Below are positions 1 to 5,255 of a stretch of 10,259 nt of DNA, piece by piece. The notes under the pieces were generated by a model. It was not told the DNA's origin, made no database searches, and was given only the letters and a program-made list of their open reading frames with translations. This DNA comes from DASVCS01 sp036381495 (GTDB lineage: Bacteria > Gemmatimonadota > Gemmatimonadetes > Longimicrobiales > RSA9): contig DASVCS010000027.1 of NCBI GenBank assembly GCA_036381495.1, forward strand, positions 1 through 10,259. Reading direction: 5' to 3'. A program made the translations under genes and the position numbers. The first letter of the stretch is position 1. Each line of letters opens with the position of its first letter.

Positions 1-405
1 AACGGCCCTCCGCGCATCGGCGCACGCGCGGAGCGGACACGCCGCATCACGCCCGAAGACATCGTCCGCTTCACCGAGATCAGCGGGGACAGGAACCCGC
101 TCCACTACGACGAGGCGGTCGCGCGCGCCTCGCCGTTCGGCGGCATCATCGTCCAGGGCGGCATCACCACCGCCATCCTGAACGCCGTCGTCGCCGAGGA
201 CCTGCCCGGCCCCGGCACCGTATTCCTCCACGTGGACTGGAACTTCCGCGCGCCCGTCCGACCCGGCGATACCATCACCGGCGCCGTCGAGGTGCTCGAG
301 GTCCGCGAAGACAAGCCGATCACCACGCTGAAGACCACCGTCACGCGCGACGACGGCGTCATCGCCCTCGACGGGACGGCGCTCTGCTACACCGTGGCCG
401 TCTGA
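1..405 (+). CDS. MaoC-like (R)-specific enoyl-CoA hydratase/dehydratase, 5'-truncated
   Basis: Frame 1 is open from the window edge to a TGA at 403-405, giving 134 residues and no start codon. The segment SGDRNPLHYD (residues 28-37) is the hydratase-2 motif of MaoC-type hot-dog proteins. By family knowledge, D30 and H35 are the catalytic pair that adds water to a trans-2-enoyl-CoA, and N32 belongs to the same loop. The following FGGIIVQGG and the C-terminal VLEVREDKPITTLKTTV also fit the single hot-dog fold. Usual family length is 135-160 residues, so only a short N-terminus is missing. The substrate (fatty acyl-CoA, crotonyl-CoA or a specialised acyl-CoA) cannot be told. The next gene starts 113 bases later with its own promoter, so the two are probably not co-transcribed by design. 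Confidence 0.85.
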   Translation, partial: NGPPRIGARAERTRRITPEDIVRFTEISGDRNPLHYDEAVARASPFGGIIVQGGITTAILNAVVAEDLPGPGTVFLHVDWNFRAPVRPGDTITGAVEVLEVREDKPITTLKTTVTRDDGVIALDGTALCYTVAV

Positions 406-460
406 GCCGCCACCCACTCGGGCGCATCCGGGCGGCATCGGCGGTCGCGCGGCCGGCCGG

Positions 461-489
461 TTGCGCGGAGTCCGATTTCGGACTATTTT
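461..489 (+). promoter_or_regulatory. Predicted sigma70-like promoter of the toxin-antitoxin operon
   Basis: TTGCGC (461-466) and TATTTT (484-489) are separated by exactly 17 bases. The spacer is almost wholly occupied by the perfect palindrome AGTCCGA-TT-TCGGACT at 469-484, whose last base is the first base of the -10 box. A start of transcription near 496 would leave a very short leader before the ATG at 519. This is prediction from sequence; the -10 and -35 boxes are each imperfect. Confidence 0.5.
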
Positions 490-511
490 GCCGGAACAGT
501 ACGAAATCGGA
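468..511 (+). promoter_or_regulatory. Composite operator of the RES/Xre toxin-antitoxin operon
   Basis: Two related 14-base half-sites, TCCGATTTCGGACT (471-484) and AGTACGAAATCGGA (498-511), stand in inverted orientation with 13 bases between them and match at 13 of 14 positions. Each half-site is itself a near-palindrome (TCCGA-TT-TCGGA type), with centres 29 bp apart. The first lies inside the promoter and the second overlaps the Shine-Dalgarno GGAGG at 509-513. The arrangement fits conditional autorepression by the antitoxin or toxin-antitoxin complex, as is known for other Res-Xre systems. The same two half-sites with the same 13-base gap recur at 5885-5928. Confidence 0.65.
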
Positions 512-518
512 GGACGCC

Positions 519-923
519 ATGCCTGCCAGTGTCACCCAGCCGGCGCCCGCCGGACACCGCGACTTCGCGCGGCCGGCGCTGCGCGCGTTCTTCAGGATCG
601 CGCAGTTGTGGGACCTCTCGGTCGACGAGCAGATCCGACTCCTGGGCACGCCCGCGCGCTCGACGTACTTCAAGTGGAAGAAGGAGGGCGCGGACCACCT
701 GTCGAAGGACACGCTGGAGCGGATTTCCTACCTGCTGGGGATCTACAAGGCGCTTCAGATCCTGCTCCCGGATCCGCAGCTCGCCGATGGCTGGGTGAGG
801 CGGCCGAACGATGCGCCGCCGTTCGGCGGTGCGTCGGCGCTCGATCGCATGCTTTCGGGGAACGTCGCGGACCTGTACGTGGTTCGCCGGTACCTGGACG
901 CGCAACTCGGCGGATGGGCGTAG
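519..923 (+). CDS. Xre/MbcA/ParS-type antitoxin of a RES toxin
   Basis: This encodes 134 residues. An N-terminal helix-turn-helix-like region (about 20-75, including DEQIRLLGTPARSTYFKWKK and a helix starting SKDTLERISYLLG) is followed by the MbcA/ParS/Xre toxin-binding domain (about 76-130, with GWVRRPN, FGG, SALDRMLSGNVADLY and RRYLDA). In the family the C-terminal domain blocks the toxin's NAD-binding cleft and the N-terminal part binds the operator. The start is supported by GGAGG at 509-513, five bases before the ATG. The gene overlaps the toxin ATG by 10 bases, the usual antitoxin-first arrangement. A second ORF in the same region, in the toxin frame, is a shadow. Function is very likely from family and context; DNA binding to the site upstream is inferred. 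Confidence 0.9.
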   Translation: MPASVTQPAPAGHRDFARPALRAFFRIAQLWDLSVDEQIRLLGTPARSTYFKWKKEGADHLSKDTLERISYLLGIYKALQILLPDPQLADGWVRRPNDAPPFGGASALDRMLSGNVADLYVVRRYLDAQLGGWA

Positions 924-1636
924 CCGTCGAAGACGGCGTGTTGACGGGGGCGCTGACCGTGCCGGTGCGGCGCGTCCGCTGGCAGCGCGCGATCCGGATC
1001 ATCCCGAGTCGGTTCCCGCCGATCGACCTCTTCGAGCGTGTCGCGGACCCGGAGGACTTCGAGGCGCTCTACGAGATCGAGGGTTTGACGAACGACCGGC
1101 TGCGCGACGAGGTCGGCGAACTCCGACTGGTCGCCCCCGAAGACCGCGTCTTCGGCCCCGGCTCGACGTACATCATGGCGCCGTTCACCCACCCGAACCC
1201 GGCCGGCAGCCGCTTCGGCGACGGCGACTTCGGCGTCTACTACACGGCGCGGGACCGCGCCACGGCCATCGCGGAGACCGTCTACCACCGGGAACGCTTC
1301 CTTTCGTACACGGCGGAGCCGGCACTCGAGATCGAGATGCGCGTGCTCGAAGCGAAGCTCCAGGCGCGGCTCCACGATCTCCGCGGCATGCGCGCCGAAC
1401 TGCCGCGGATCTACGATCCCGACGATTACGCCATCTCCCAGCGCCTGGGGCGCCGCCTCCGCGCCGAGGGCTCCCACGGAATCGCCTACGACAGCGTCCG
1501 GCGCGCCGGCGGCCAGTGCGCCGCCGTCTTCCGACCGAAAGCACTCTCCGACTGCCGCCAGACCGAACACCTGGCCTACGTCTGGGACGGCCGCCGCATC
1601 GTGGACGTCTACGAGAAGCGGTCGTACAGGGTGTAG
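914..1636 (+). CDS. RES-domain toxin (NAD+ phosphorylase / ADP-ribosyltransferase-like)
   Basis: This encodes 240 residues from the ATG at 914, which overlaps the antitoxin stop in a different frame and so suggests translational coupling; no good Shine-Dalgarno is visible. The defining RES residues are in place: R100 (in AGSRFGDGDFGVYY), E121 (in TAIAETVYH) and S194 (in GIAYDSVRRAGGQCAAVF). Family knowledge: RES toxins such as MbcT degrade NAD+ by phosphorolysis or hydrolysis, and ParT modifies phosphoribosyl pyrophosphate synthetase. The unusually long segment before the core (residues 1-95, with RRVRWQRAIRIIPSRFPPIDLFERV) is common in MbcT-like members. The reading frame is open back to 461, but that upstream part is antisense-quality sequence over the antitoxin and is not proposed as coding. 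Length and intact motif suggest an active toxin. Confidence 0.9.
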   Translation: MGVAVEDGVLTGALTVPVRRVRWQRAIRIIPSRFPPIDLFERVADPEDFEALYEIEGLTNDRLRDEVGELRLVAPEDRVFGPGSTYIMAPFTHPNPAGSRFGDGDFGVYYTARDRATAIAETVYHRERFLSYTAEPALEIEMRVLEAKLQARLHDLRGMRAELPRIYDPDDYAISQRLGRRLRAEGSHGIAYDSVRRAGGQCAAVFRPKALSDCRQTEHLAYVWDGRRIVDVYEKRSYRV

Positions 1637-1678
1637 GAACAGGCTCGCCCGGTCACGGCGTGTTTCGGGTTCCGATTC

Positions 1679-1714
1679 GTGCGCGTGCGCGTGCGCGGGC
1701 GCGGGCGCGGGCGC
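1679..1714 (+). repeat. Hexanucleotide tandem arrays (GTGCGC)3 then (GGGCGC)3
   Basis: Three perfect copies of GTGCGC (1679-1696) are followed in phase by three perfect copies of GGGCGC (1697-1714), one base different per unit. It lies in the 242-bp gap between the RES toxin and the MarR gene. Short frames through it translate to Arg/Val/Gly dipeptide runs and are not taken as genes. The GT-to-GG change between blocks suggests a point mutation spread by replication slippage. Confidence 0.85.
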
Positions 1715-1734
1715 GTCCCTCGCGCGTTCAGTAC

Positions 1735-1818
1735 GCGACGCTCTGCGCGCGACGCTCTGCGCGCGACGCCCTGCGCGGGGCGCTCTGCGCGGGGCGCTCT
1801 GCGCGGCACGCTCTGCGC
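1735..1818 (+). repeat. Six-copy 14-bp tandem repeat (minisatellite)
   Basis: Six head-to-tail units of 14 bp follow the pattern GCGACGCTCTGCGC. Units start at 1735, 1749, 1763, 1777, 1791 and 1805. Units 1 and 2 are identical, unit 3 has one change, units 4 and 5 are identical to each other (GGGGCGCTCTGCGC), and unit 6 starts GGCACG. All end in CTGCGC. The array stops nine bases before the -35 box of the MarR promoter, so copy number could vary without touching the promoter itself. There are no spacers, so it is not a CRISPR array. Confidence 0.9.
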
Positions 1819-1826
1819 CCCTTCAC

Positions 1827-1855
1827 TTGACACCCCCGCTCGTCCGAATTATCTT
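1827..1855 (+). promoter_or_regulatory. Strong sigma70-type promoter of the MarR gene
   Basis: A consensus TTGACA (1827-1832), a 17-base spacer and TATCTT (1850-1855) form the best-looking promoter in the window. Transcription would start near 1862, giving a leader of about 17 bases with GGAGG (1870-1874) before the ATG at 1879. The -10 box overlaps the inverted repeat at 1851-1866, so binding there would block RNA polymerase. Confidence 0.75.
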
Positions 1856-1866
1856 AGTGCTGAGAT
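1851..1866 (+). promoter_or_regulatory. Predicted MarR autoregulatory operator
   Basis: The inverted repeat ATCT-N8-AGAT (1851-1866, core CTTAGTGCTGAG at 1853-1864) covers the -10 box and the expected start of transcription. MarR dimers typically bind such 16-20 bp imperfect palindromes. The geometry ATCT-N8-AGAT is, from memory, the same as that described for the Bacillus subtilis MhqR box. A related core, CTCAGTAATGAG, lies at 2453-2464 before yceI. Confidence 0.65.
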
Positions 1867-1878
1867 TGTGGAGGCGAG

Positions 1879-2391
1879 ATGGATCGACCCGATGACAGAC
1901 CGGACGCGGCCGCGGATCGCGCGCTCAAGCTCTGGGTCGTGCTGAGCCGTGCACACGCCGCCGTGGCGGAGCACGTGCGAGCCGATGTGGCGCGGCACGA
2001 CCTGACGCCCGCCGAGTTCGGCGTGATCGAGGCGCTGTACCACAAGGGGCCGCTGCTGCTCGGCGAAGTCCAGCGCAAGATCCTGGTTTCGAGCGGCGGG
2101 ATCACGTATCTGGTCGATCGTCTGGCGGAGCGCGGCCTGGTCGAGCGCCGGCCGTGTCCGGAGGACCGGCGGGCGAGCTATGCGGCGCTCACGGACGCGG
2201 GCGAAGCGCTGATGCGCAGGATCTTTCCGGAACACGCCCGCTGTCTGGAGCGCGCGCTGTCGGGGCTGGATGCGGCGGATCAGCAGGAGGCGATCCGGCT
2301 GCTGCGCGCGCTCGGCCGCCACGCCGCGGAGCTGAGGACGCCCGGGGCGCCCCGGGATCGGCAACGGAAGCCCGAGGGCGGCGCGGCTTGA
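1879..2391 (+). CDS. MarR-family repressor, MhqR-like
   Basis: This encodes 170 residues with a start supported by GGAGG at 1870-1874. The N-terminal dimerisation helices (about 13-40, ALKLWVVLSRAHAAVAEHV) are followed by a winged helix-turn-helix: LTPAEFGVIEALY (42-54), recognition helix SSGGITYLVDRLAERGLVE (71-89) and wing RRPCPEDRRASYAALT (90-105) with the MarR signature DRR. LSRA near the N-terminus, EFxVIEALYHKG, SSGxITYLVD and PCPxDRR recall Bacillus MhqR, which represses quinone/electrophile detoxification genes. Cysteines are at 93 (wing) and 122; there is no OhrR-type N-terminal sensing cysteine. The last 20 residues are a charged tail. It lies upstream of YceI, MhqO-like, MhqD-like and flavin reductase genes and probably controls itself and them. 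The ligand is unknown; a redox role for C93 is speculation. Confidence 0.88.
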   Translation: MDRPDDRPDAAADRALKLWVVLSRAHAAVAEHVRADVARHDLTPAEFGVIEALYHKGPLLLGEVQRKILVSSGGITYLVDRLAERGLVERRPCPEDRRASYAALTDAGEALMRRIFPEHARCLERALSGLDAADQQEAIRLLRALGRHAAELRTPGAPRDRQRKPEGGAA

Positions 2392-2398
2392 TCTTCGC

Positions 2399-2427
2399 CT
2401 GAGGCCTCCGCTCTCGCGAGCCCTCAG
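2399..2427 (+). terminator. Possible hairpin after the MarR gene
   Basis: CTGAGG (2399-2404) pairs with CCTCAG (2422-2427), and CTCGCGAG (2413-2420) is a small palindrome within the loop. It begins seven bases after the MarR stop codon. No U-tract follows, so an intrinsic terminator is weakly supported. It could attenuate read-through into yceI, or the CTCAGCAC at 2423-2430 could be a decayed half of the MarR operator, since it equals eight bases of the reverse complement of the 1853-1864 core. Confidence 0.3.
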
Positions 2428-2452
2428 CACGGCCGTCATCGCGCGAAATTGG

Positions 2453-2464
2453 CTCAGTAATGAG
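2453..2464 (+). promoter_or_regulatory. Predicted second MarR operator, upstream of yceI
   Basis: The inverted repeat CTCA-GTAA-TGAG lies 86 bases before the yceI start. Aligned to the core at 1853-1864 (CTTAGTGCTGAG) it matches 9 of 12 bases, and both continue with AGA-like sequence on the right. A possible -35, TTGGCT (2449-2454), overlaps it, but no convincing -10 follows at 16-18 bases. The yceI promoter is therefore not resolved. Confidence 0.55.
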
Positions 2465-2549
2465 AATTCAAGCACGGAAACAATGACGGGGACGGCCCGC
2501 CCCGATCGCGTACGGGCCGAATCGACAACCTGAACCACAGGAGACGGAG

Positions 2550-3140
2550 ATGGCTGGTGTGCAGACCAAGGAGACCGCGAAGGGGAGGACGACGTGGAAC
2601 TTCGACCCGGCGCACACGATGGTCGAGTTCGCGGTGAAGCACATGATGATCACGACGGTGAAGGGCCGCTTCGCCGGGGTGAGTGGCGCGATCGAGCTGG
2701 ACGAGAACGACCTCGCCCGTTCGTCGGTGGCCGTCGAGATCGATGCGGCGAGTCTCGACACGCGAGTGGGGCAACGGGACGCGCATCTTCGTTCCGCGGA
2801 CTTCCTGGACGTGGAGAACCATCCGACGTTGACGTTCCGGAGCCGGCGAGTGGAGGGGTCCGTGAAGGCGCCGGGCGACGGTTTCCGACTCGTGGGTGAT
2901 CTGATGATCCGCGGCACGACTCGCGAGGTAGTGCTGGATGCGAGGTACGAGGGGCGCGGGATGGACCCCTGGGGCGGTGAGCGGGTCAGCTTCAGCGCGG
3001 ACGTGCGCATCGACCGGCGCGACTACGGGCTGACGTGGAACCAGGCGATCGAGGCCGGGCGCGTGCTGGTGGGGAACGAGGTGCGGATCCACATTGAGGT
3101 CCAGGCGGTCAAGGCCGGTGAGGACGGCGAGGCTGCGTGA
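2550..3140 (+). CDS. YceI-family lipocalin-like protein, cytoplasmic type
   Basis: This encodes 196 residues with AGGAG at 2539-2543, six bases before the ATG. It reads as a typical YceI domain from about residue 14: WNFDPAHTMVEFAVKHMMITTVKGRF, then a strand with SSVAVEIDAASLDTR, RDAHLRSADFLDVENHPTLTF, LVGDLMIRGTTREVVLD and the closing RIDRRDYGLTWNQ. The family forms an eight-stranded barrel that binds long isoprenoid or amide lipids, such as polyprenyl-quinone-like molecules. Escherichia coli YceI has a signal peptide; none is present here, so the protein probably stays in the cytoplasm. Sitting between the MarR gene and quinone-detoxification-type enzymes, it may bind a hydrophobic quinone or isoprenoid; that is inference. 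The C-terminal tail (VKAGEDGEAA) is unstructured-looking. Confidence 0.88.
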   Translation: MAGVQTKETAKGRTTWNFDPAHTMVEFAVKHMMITTVKGRFAGVSGAIELDENDLARSSVAVEIDAASLDTRVGQRDAHLRSADFLDVENHPTLTFRSRRVEGSVKAPGDGFRLVGDLMIRGTTREVVLDARYEGRGMDPWGGERVSFSADVRIDRRDYGLTWNQAIEAGRVLVGNEVRIHIEVQAVKAGEDGEAA

Positions 3141-3145
3141 CGCCA

Positions 3146-3184
3146 GGGGTAGGGCTAGGGCTGGGGCTGGGGCTCGGGCTAGGG
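3146..3184 (+). repeat. G-quadruplex-like telomere-style repeat, left arm of inverted repeat
   Basis: Seven runs of three or four G (3146, 3152, 3158, 3163, 3169, 3176, 3182) are separated by 2-3 base loops TA, CTA or CT, easily satisfying the G3+N1-7 pattern for an intramolecular G-quadruplex on the plus strand. It begins five bases after the yceI stop. Bases 3150-3174 are perfectly repeated in inverted orientation at 3364-3388. Confidence 0.85.
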
Positions 3185-3242
3185 AGTGCCCGGGAGGCGG
3201 TGTGGTGGAGGGGAGGAAGACCCGGCCTGGCGGGGAACTGCC

Positions 3243-3327
3243 GGGAGCGGGAGCGGGAGCGGGAACGTTTACGTTTACGGGATGGGGGCGGCCGGGAAGG
3301 GGAGCGGGCGCGCACGCGCACACGCAC
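3243..3327 (+). repeat. Phased hexamer arrays inside the yceI-VOC intergenic region
   Basis: Bases 3243-3278 are six in-phase hexamers: GGGAGC three times, GGGAAC once, then GTTTAC twice. Bases 3310-3327 are three more: GCGCAC twice and ACGCAC once. They lie between the two G-rich inverted arms. The gradual change from GGGAGC through GGGAAC looks like slippage plus point mutation. Predicted frames here give Gly-Leu, Arg-Glu or Ser-Pro dipeptide runs and are not credible proteins. Confidence 0.8.
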
Positions 3328-3360
3328 GGATGCCCCCATGCGGGACGAGGGCGTGCCTCA

Positions 3361-3392
3361 CCCAGCCCCAGCCCCAGCCCTAGCCCTAGCCC
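3361..3392 (-). repeat. G-quadruplex-like repeat on the minus strand, right arm of inverted repeat
   Basis: Six C-runs of three or four (3361, 3366, 3372, 3378, 3384, 3390) with two- or three-base gaps give a G-quadruplex pattern on the minus strand. Bases 3364-3388 are the perfect reverse complement of 3150-3174 (25 bp), with 189 bp between the arms. The arm ends eight bases before the GGAGG ribosome binding site of the VOC gene, so in its mRNA it forms C-rich leader that could pair with the G-rich left arm. Confidence 0.85.
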
Positions 3393-3410
3393 TCACACAA
3401 GGAGGATGTC

Positions 3411-4481
3411 GTGAACACACTGATCACACGGGGCTTCCATCACATCACGATGGTGTCGAACGATGCGCCGCGCACGCTCGCGTTCTATCGCGACGTGCTC
3501 GGACTCGGGCTGGTCAAGAAGACCGTGAACTTCGATGATCCGAGCGCATACCATCTGTACTTCGGGGATGACATCGGGCGGCCGGGGACGATCCTCACCT
3601 TCTTCGAGTGGCGGCACGCGCGCCGCGGGCACTGGGGGGTGGGCGGCATCCATCACCTGGCGCTGGGAGTCGAGAGCCCGGAGGCGCAGCTCAAGTGGAA
3701 GCGGTGGCTGACGGACCACGACGTGCCGGTCTCGGGCCCGTACGACCGCGGCTATTTCCGGAGCATCTACTTCGCGGATCCGGACGGGCAGATCCTCGAA
3801 ATCGCGACGAAGGGGCCGGGCTACGCGATCGACGAGCCGGCCGATGCGCTGGGCGAGCGTGTCGCGCTGCCGCCCGGAGCGGAGCTGCGGGGTGAGCGCG
3901 ACGAGGACGCGATCCGCGCGCGTACGCATCCGGAGCCCGTCGAACGCATCGGTCCGGACATGGCGCTCCGCGGAATCCATCACATCTCCGGGATCACCGA
4001 CGACATCGAGCGAGCGCACGATTTCTACACGGAAGCGCTGGGCTTGCGGCTCGTGAAGAAGAGCGTGAACCAGGACGACGGTCGGACGCCGCACTGGTTC
4101 TGGGCGAACTACGATGGCCGCACGGTGGAGCCGCACAGCACGCTGACGCTCTTCGGCTGGGCGGGATCGAGGTACTACGCGCGCCCGGGCGCGGGGCAGA
4201 CGCACCACATCGCCTTCCGCGCCGCGGACGAGGAAGAGCAGCGGGCGTGGCGAGAGCACCTGCTGTCGCTCGGCGCGAAGGTCTCGCCCGTGATGGACCG
4301 GACGTATTTCCGGAGCATCTACTTCCGCGCGCCGGACGGGCTGCTGCTCGAGATCGCGACGGACGGGCCGGGGTTCACGGTGGATGAGGATCCGGCCTCG
4401 CTCGGCCGCGAGCTGAAGCTGCCGGCGTGGCTCGAGGCGCGCCGCGAGGAGATCGGCGCGGAGCTCGCGCCGCTGGGGTGA
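3411..4481 (+). CDS. Two-domain VOC protein, MhqO-like ring-cleaving dioxygenase family
   Basis: This encodes 356 residues from a GTG at 3411, with GGAGG at 3401-3405; the nearby ATG at 3406 is out of frame and stops at once. It holds two homologous vicinal-oxygen-chelate halves, about 8-140 and 188-325, each with paired motifs: HHITMV / HHISGI, FYRDVLGLGLVKK / FYTEALGLRLVKK, HHLALG / HHIAFR, YFRSIYFADPDGQILEIAT / YFRSIYFRAPDGLLLEIAT. Probable metal ligands are H10 or H11, H81 or H82 and E130 in the first half, and H190 or H191, H265 or H266 and E314 in the second. MhqO/MhqE/MhqA proteins of this type are induced by quinones and hydroquinones and are thought to open aromatic rings. Here the first half keeps its own His/Glu set, so two metal sites are possible. 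The hydrolase gene follows after 27 bases, probably in one transcript. Confidence 0.88.
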   Translation: MNTLITRGFHHITMVSNDAPRTLAFYRDVLGLGLVKKTVNFDDPSAYHLYFGDDIGRPGTILTFFEWRHARRGHWGVGGIHHLALGVESPEAQLKWKRWLTDHDVPVSGPYDRGYFRSIYFADPDGQILEIATKGPGYAIDEPADALGERVALPPGAELRGERDEDAIRARTHPEPVERIGPDMALRGIHHISGITDDIERAHDFYTEALGLRLVKKSVNQDDGRTPHWFWANYDGRTVEPHSTLTLFGWAGSRYYARPGAGQTHHIAFRAADEEEQRAWREHLLSLGAKVSPVMDRTYFRSIYFRAPDGLLLEIATDGPGFTVDEDPASLGRELKLPAWLEARREEIGAELAPLG

Positions 4482-4508
4482 GGAGGCCGCGCCGCGAGCC
4501 GGAGTGTA

Positions 4509-5213
4509 ATGTCACGAGTGGACAGGGAAGTGGAGCCGATGCTGGAATTCGAGAAGACCGTCCCGAGCGCCGCGCAGGACGGCACGCCCGTCGTCGTCCT
4601 GTTGCACGGGCGCGGCAGCGACGAGAGGGATCTACTGGGTCTCGCGCGCTACCTCCCGGAGGACGTGGCGCTGGTGACGCCGCGCGCCCCGTTCCCGGCG
4701 GCGCCGTGGGGCTACGGCCCGGGCTGGGCGTGGTACCGGTTCCTGGGCGGTGATCGCCCGGAGCCGGAGAGCTTCGAGGCGGCGCAGCAGGCGCTCGACA
4801 CGTTCCTCGTCGGGTTGCCGTCGCTGTTGCCGTTCGCGCCGGGGCCGCTCGCGCTCGGCGGCTTCTCGCAGGGCGGCACCATGAGCCTGGCGTACGCGCT
4901 GCGCAACCCGGGGCGTGTCCCGCTGGTCCTCAACTTCAGCGGCTTCCTCCCCGACCACCCGAGCGTCTCGGCAACCGCCCGGACCGTGGAAGGGACGCGC
5001 TTCTTCTGGGGGCACGGCGTCGCGGACCCGGCGATCCCGTTCGCGCTCGCGCGCGAGGGCCGCGCCGCGCTACGCGCCGCCGGCGCCGAGCTGGCTGCGC
5101 ACGACTACCCGATCGGCCACGGGATCCACCCGAAAGAGCTGGACGATGCGGTCGCATGGCTGCGCGGCGGCTTCGGCTCACCCGCGACGGGTGGGGCGCC
5201 GGAGCACGAATGA
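4509..5213 (+). CDS. Alpha/beta hydrolase, MhqD-like phospholipase/carboxylesterase family
   Basis: This encodes 234 residues from ATG 4509 (GGAG at 4501-4504, a short 4-base spacer); ATG 4539 in the same frame is an alternative that gives 224 residues and begins closer to the conserved part. Motifs: oxyanion loop LLHGRGSDERDLL (31-43), nucleophile S120 in GGFSQGG, acid D173 in GHGVADPAIPF, and H204 in YPIGHGIHPKE. The region TPRAPFPAAPWGYGPGWAWY (57-76) is typical of the carboxylesterase/MhqD branch rather than of lipases. Family members cleave small esters or thioesters; MhqD is induced with MhqO by hydroquinones, but its natural substrate is unclear. It sits between the VOC and flavin reductase genes, gaps 27 and 42 bases, consistent with one operon. 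Confidence 0.85.
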   Translation: MSRVDREVEPMLEFEKTVPSAAQDGTPVVVLLHGRGSDERDLLGLARYLPEDVALVTPRAPFPAAPWGYGPGWAWYRFLGGDRPEPESFEAAQQALDTFLVGLPSLLPFAPGPLALGGFSQGGTMSLAYALRNPGRVPLVLNFSGFLPDHPSVSATARTVEGTRFFWGHGVADPAIPFALAREGRAALRAAGAELAAHDYPIGHGIHPKELDDAVAWLRGGFGSPATGGAPEHE

Positions 5214-5255
5214 CGGCGCGATGGTCGATGTACCAAGAAGATCGAATCTTTGCAG

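Noticed and set aside
461..913. Upstream extension of the RES toxin frame back to 461
   Set aside because: It covers the operator and antitoxin gene in another frame and gives an Arg/Pro/Gly-rich sequence with no similarity to RES proteins. The ATG at 914 overlapping the antitoxin stop is the usual arrangement.
755..1570. A 271-codon minus-strand frame over the toxin gene
   Set aside because: It is antisense to the RES toxin, which has all three signature residues; the minus-strand product has no recognisable motif.
1671..1679. TCCGATTCG after the toxin gene as a third toxin-antitoxin operator half-site
   Set aside because: It is one base short of the TCCGATTTCG core, has no partner half-site at the 13-base distance, and a nine-base partial match is expected by chance.
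1735..1818. Tandem repeat considered as a CRISPR array
   Set aside because: Units are 14 bp, adjoin directly with no spacers, and no cas gene is present.
3094..3538. Several open frames through the yceI-VOC gap giving Gly-Leu, Arg-Glu and Ser-Pro repeats
   Set aside because: The sequences are direct translations of hexamer repeats, occur in several frames on both strands, and run into real genes out of frame.
4482..5255. Search for further MarR operator copies before the hydrolase and flavin reductase genes
   Set aside because: Nothing like CTYAGT-N2-TGAG was found in the short gaps at 4482-4508 and 5214-5255, consistent with these genes being read from an upstream promoter.
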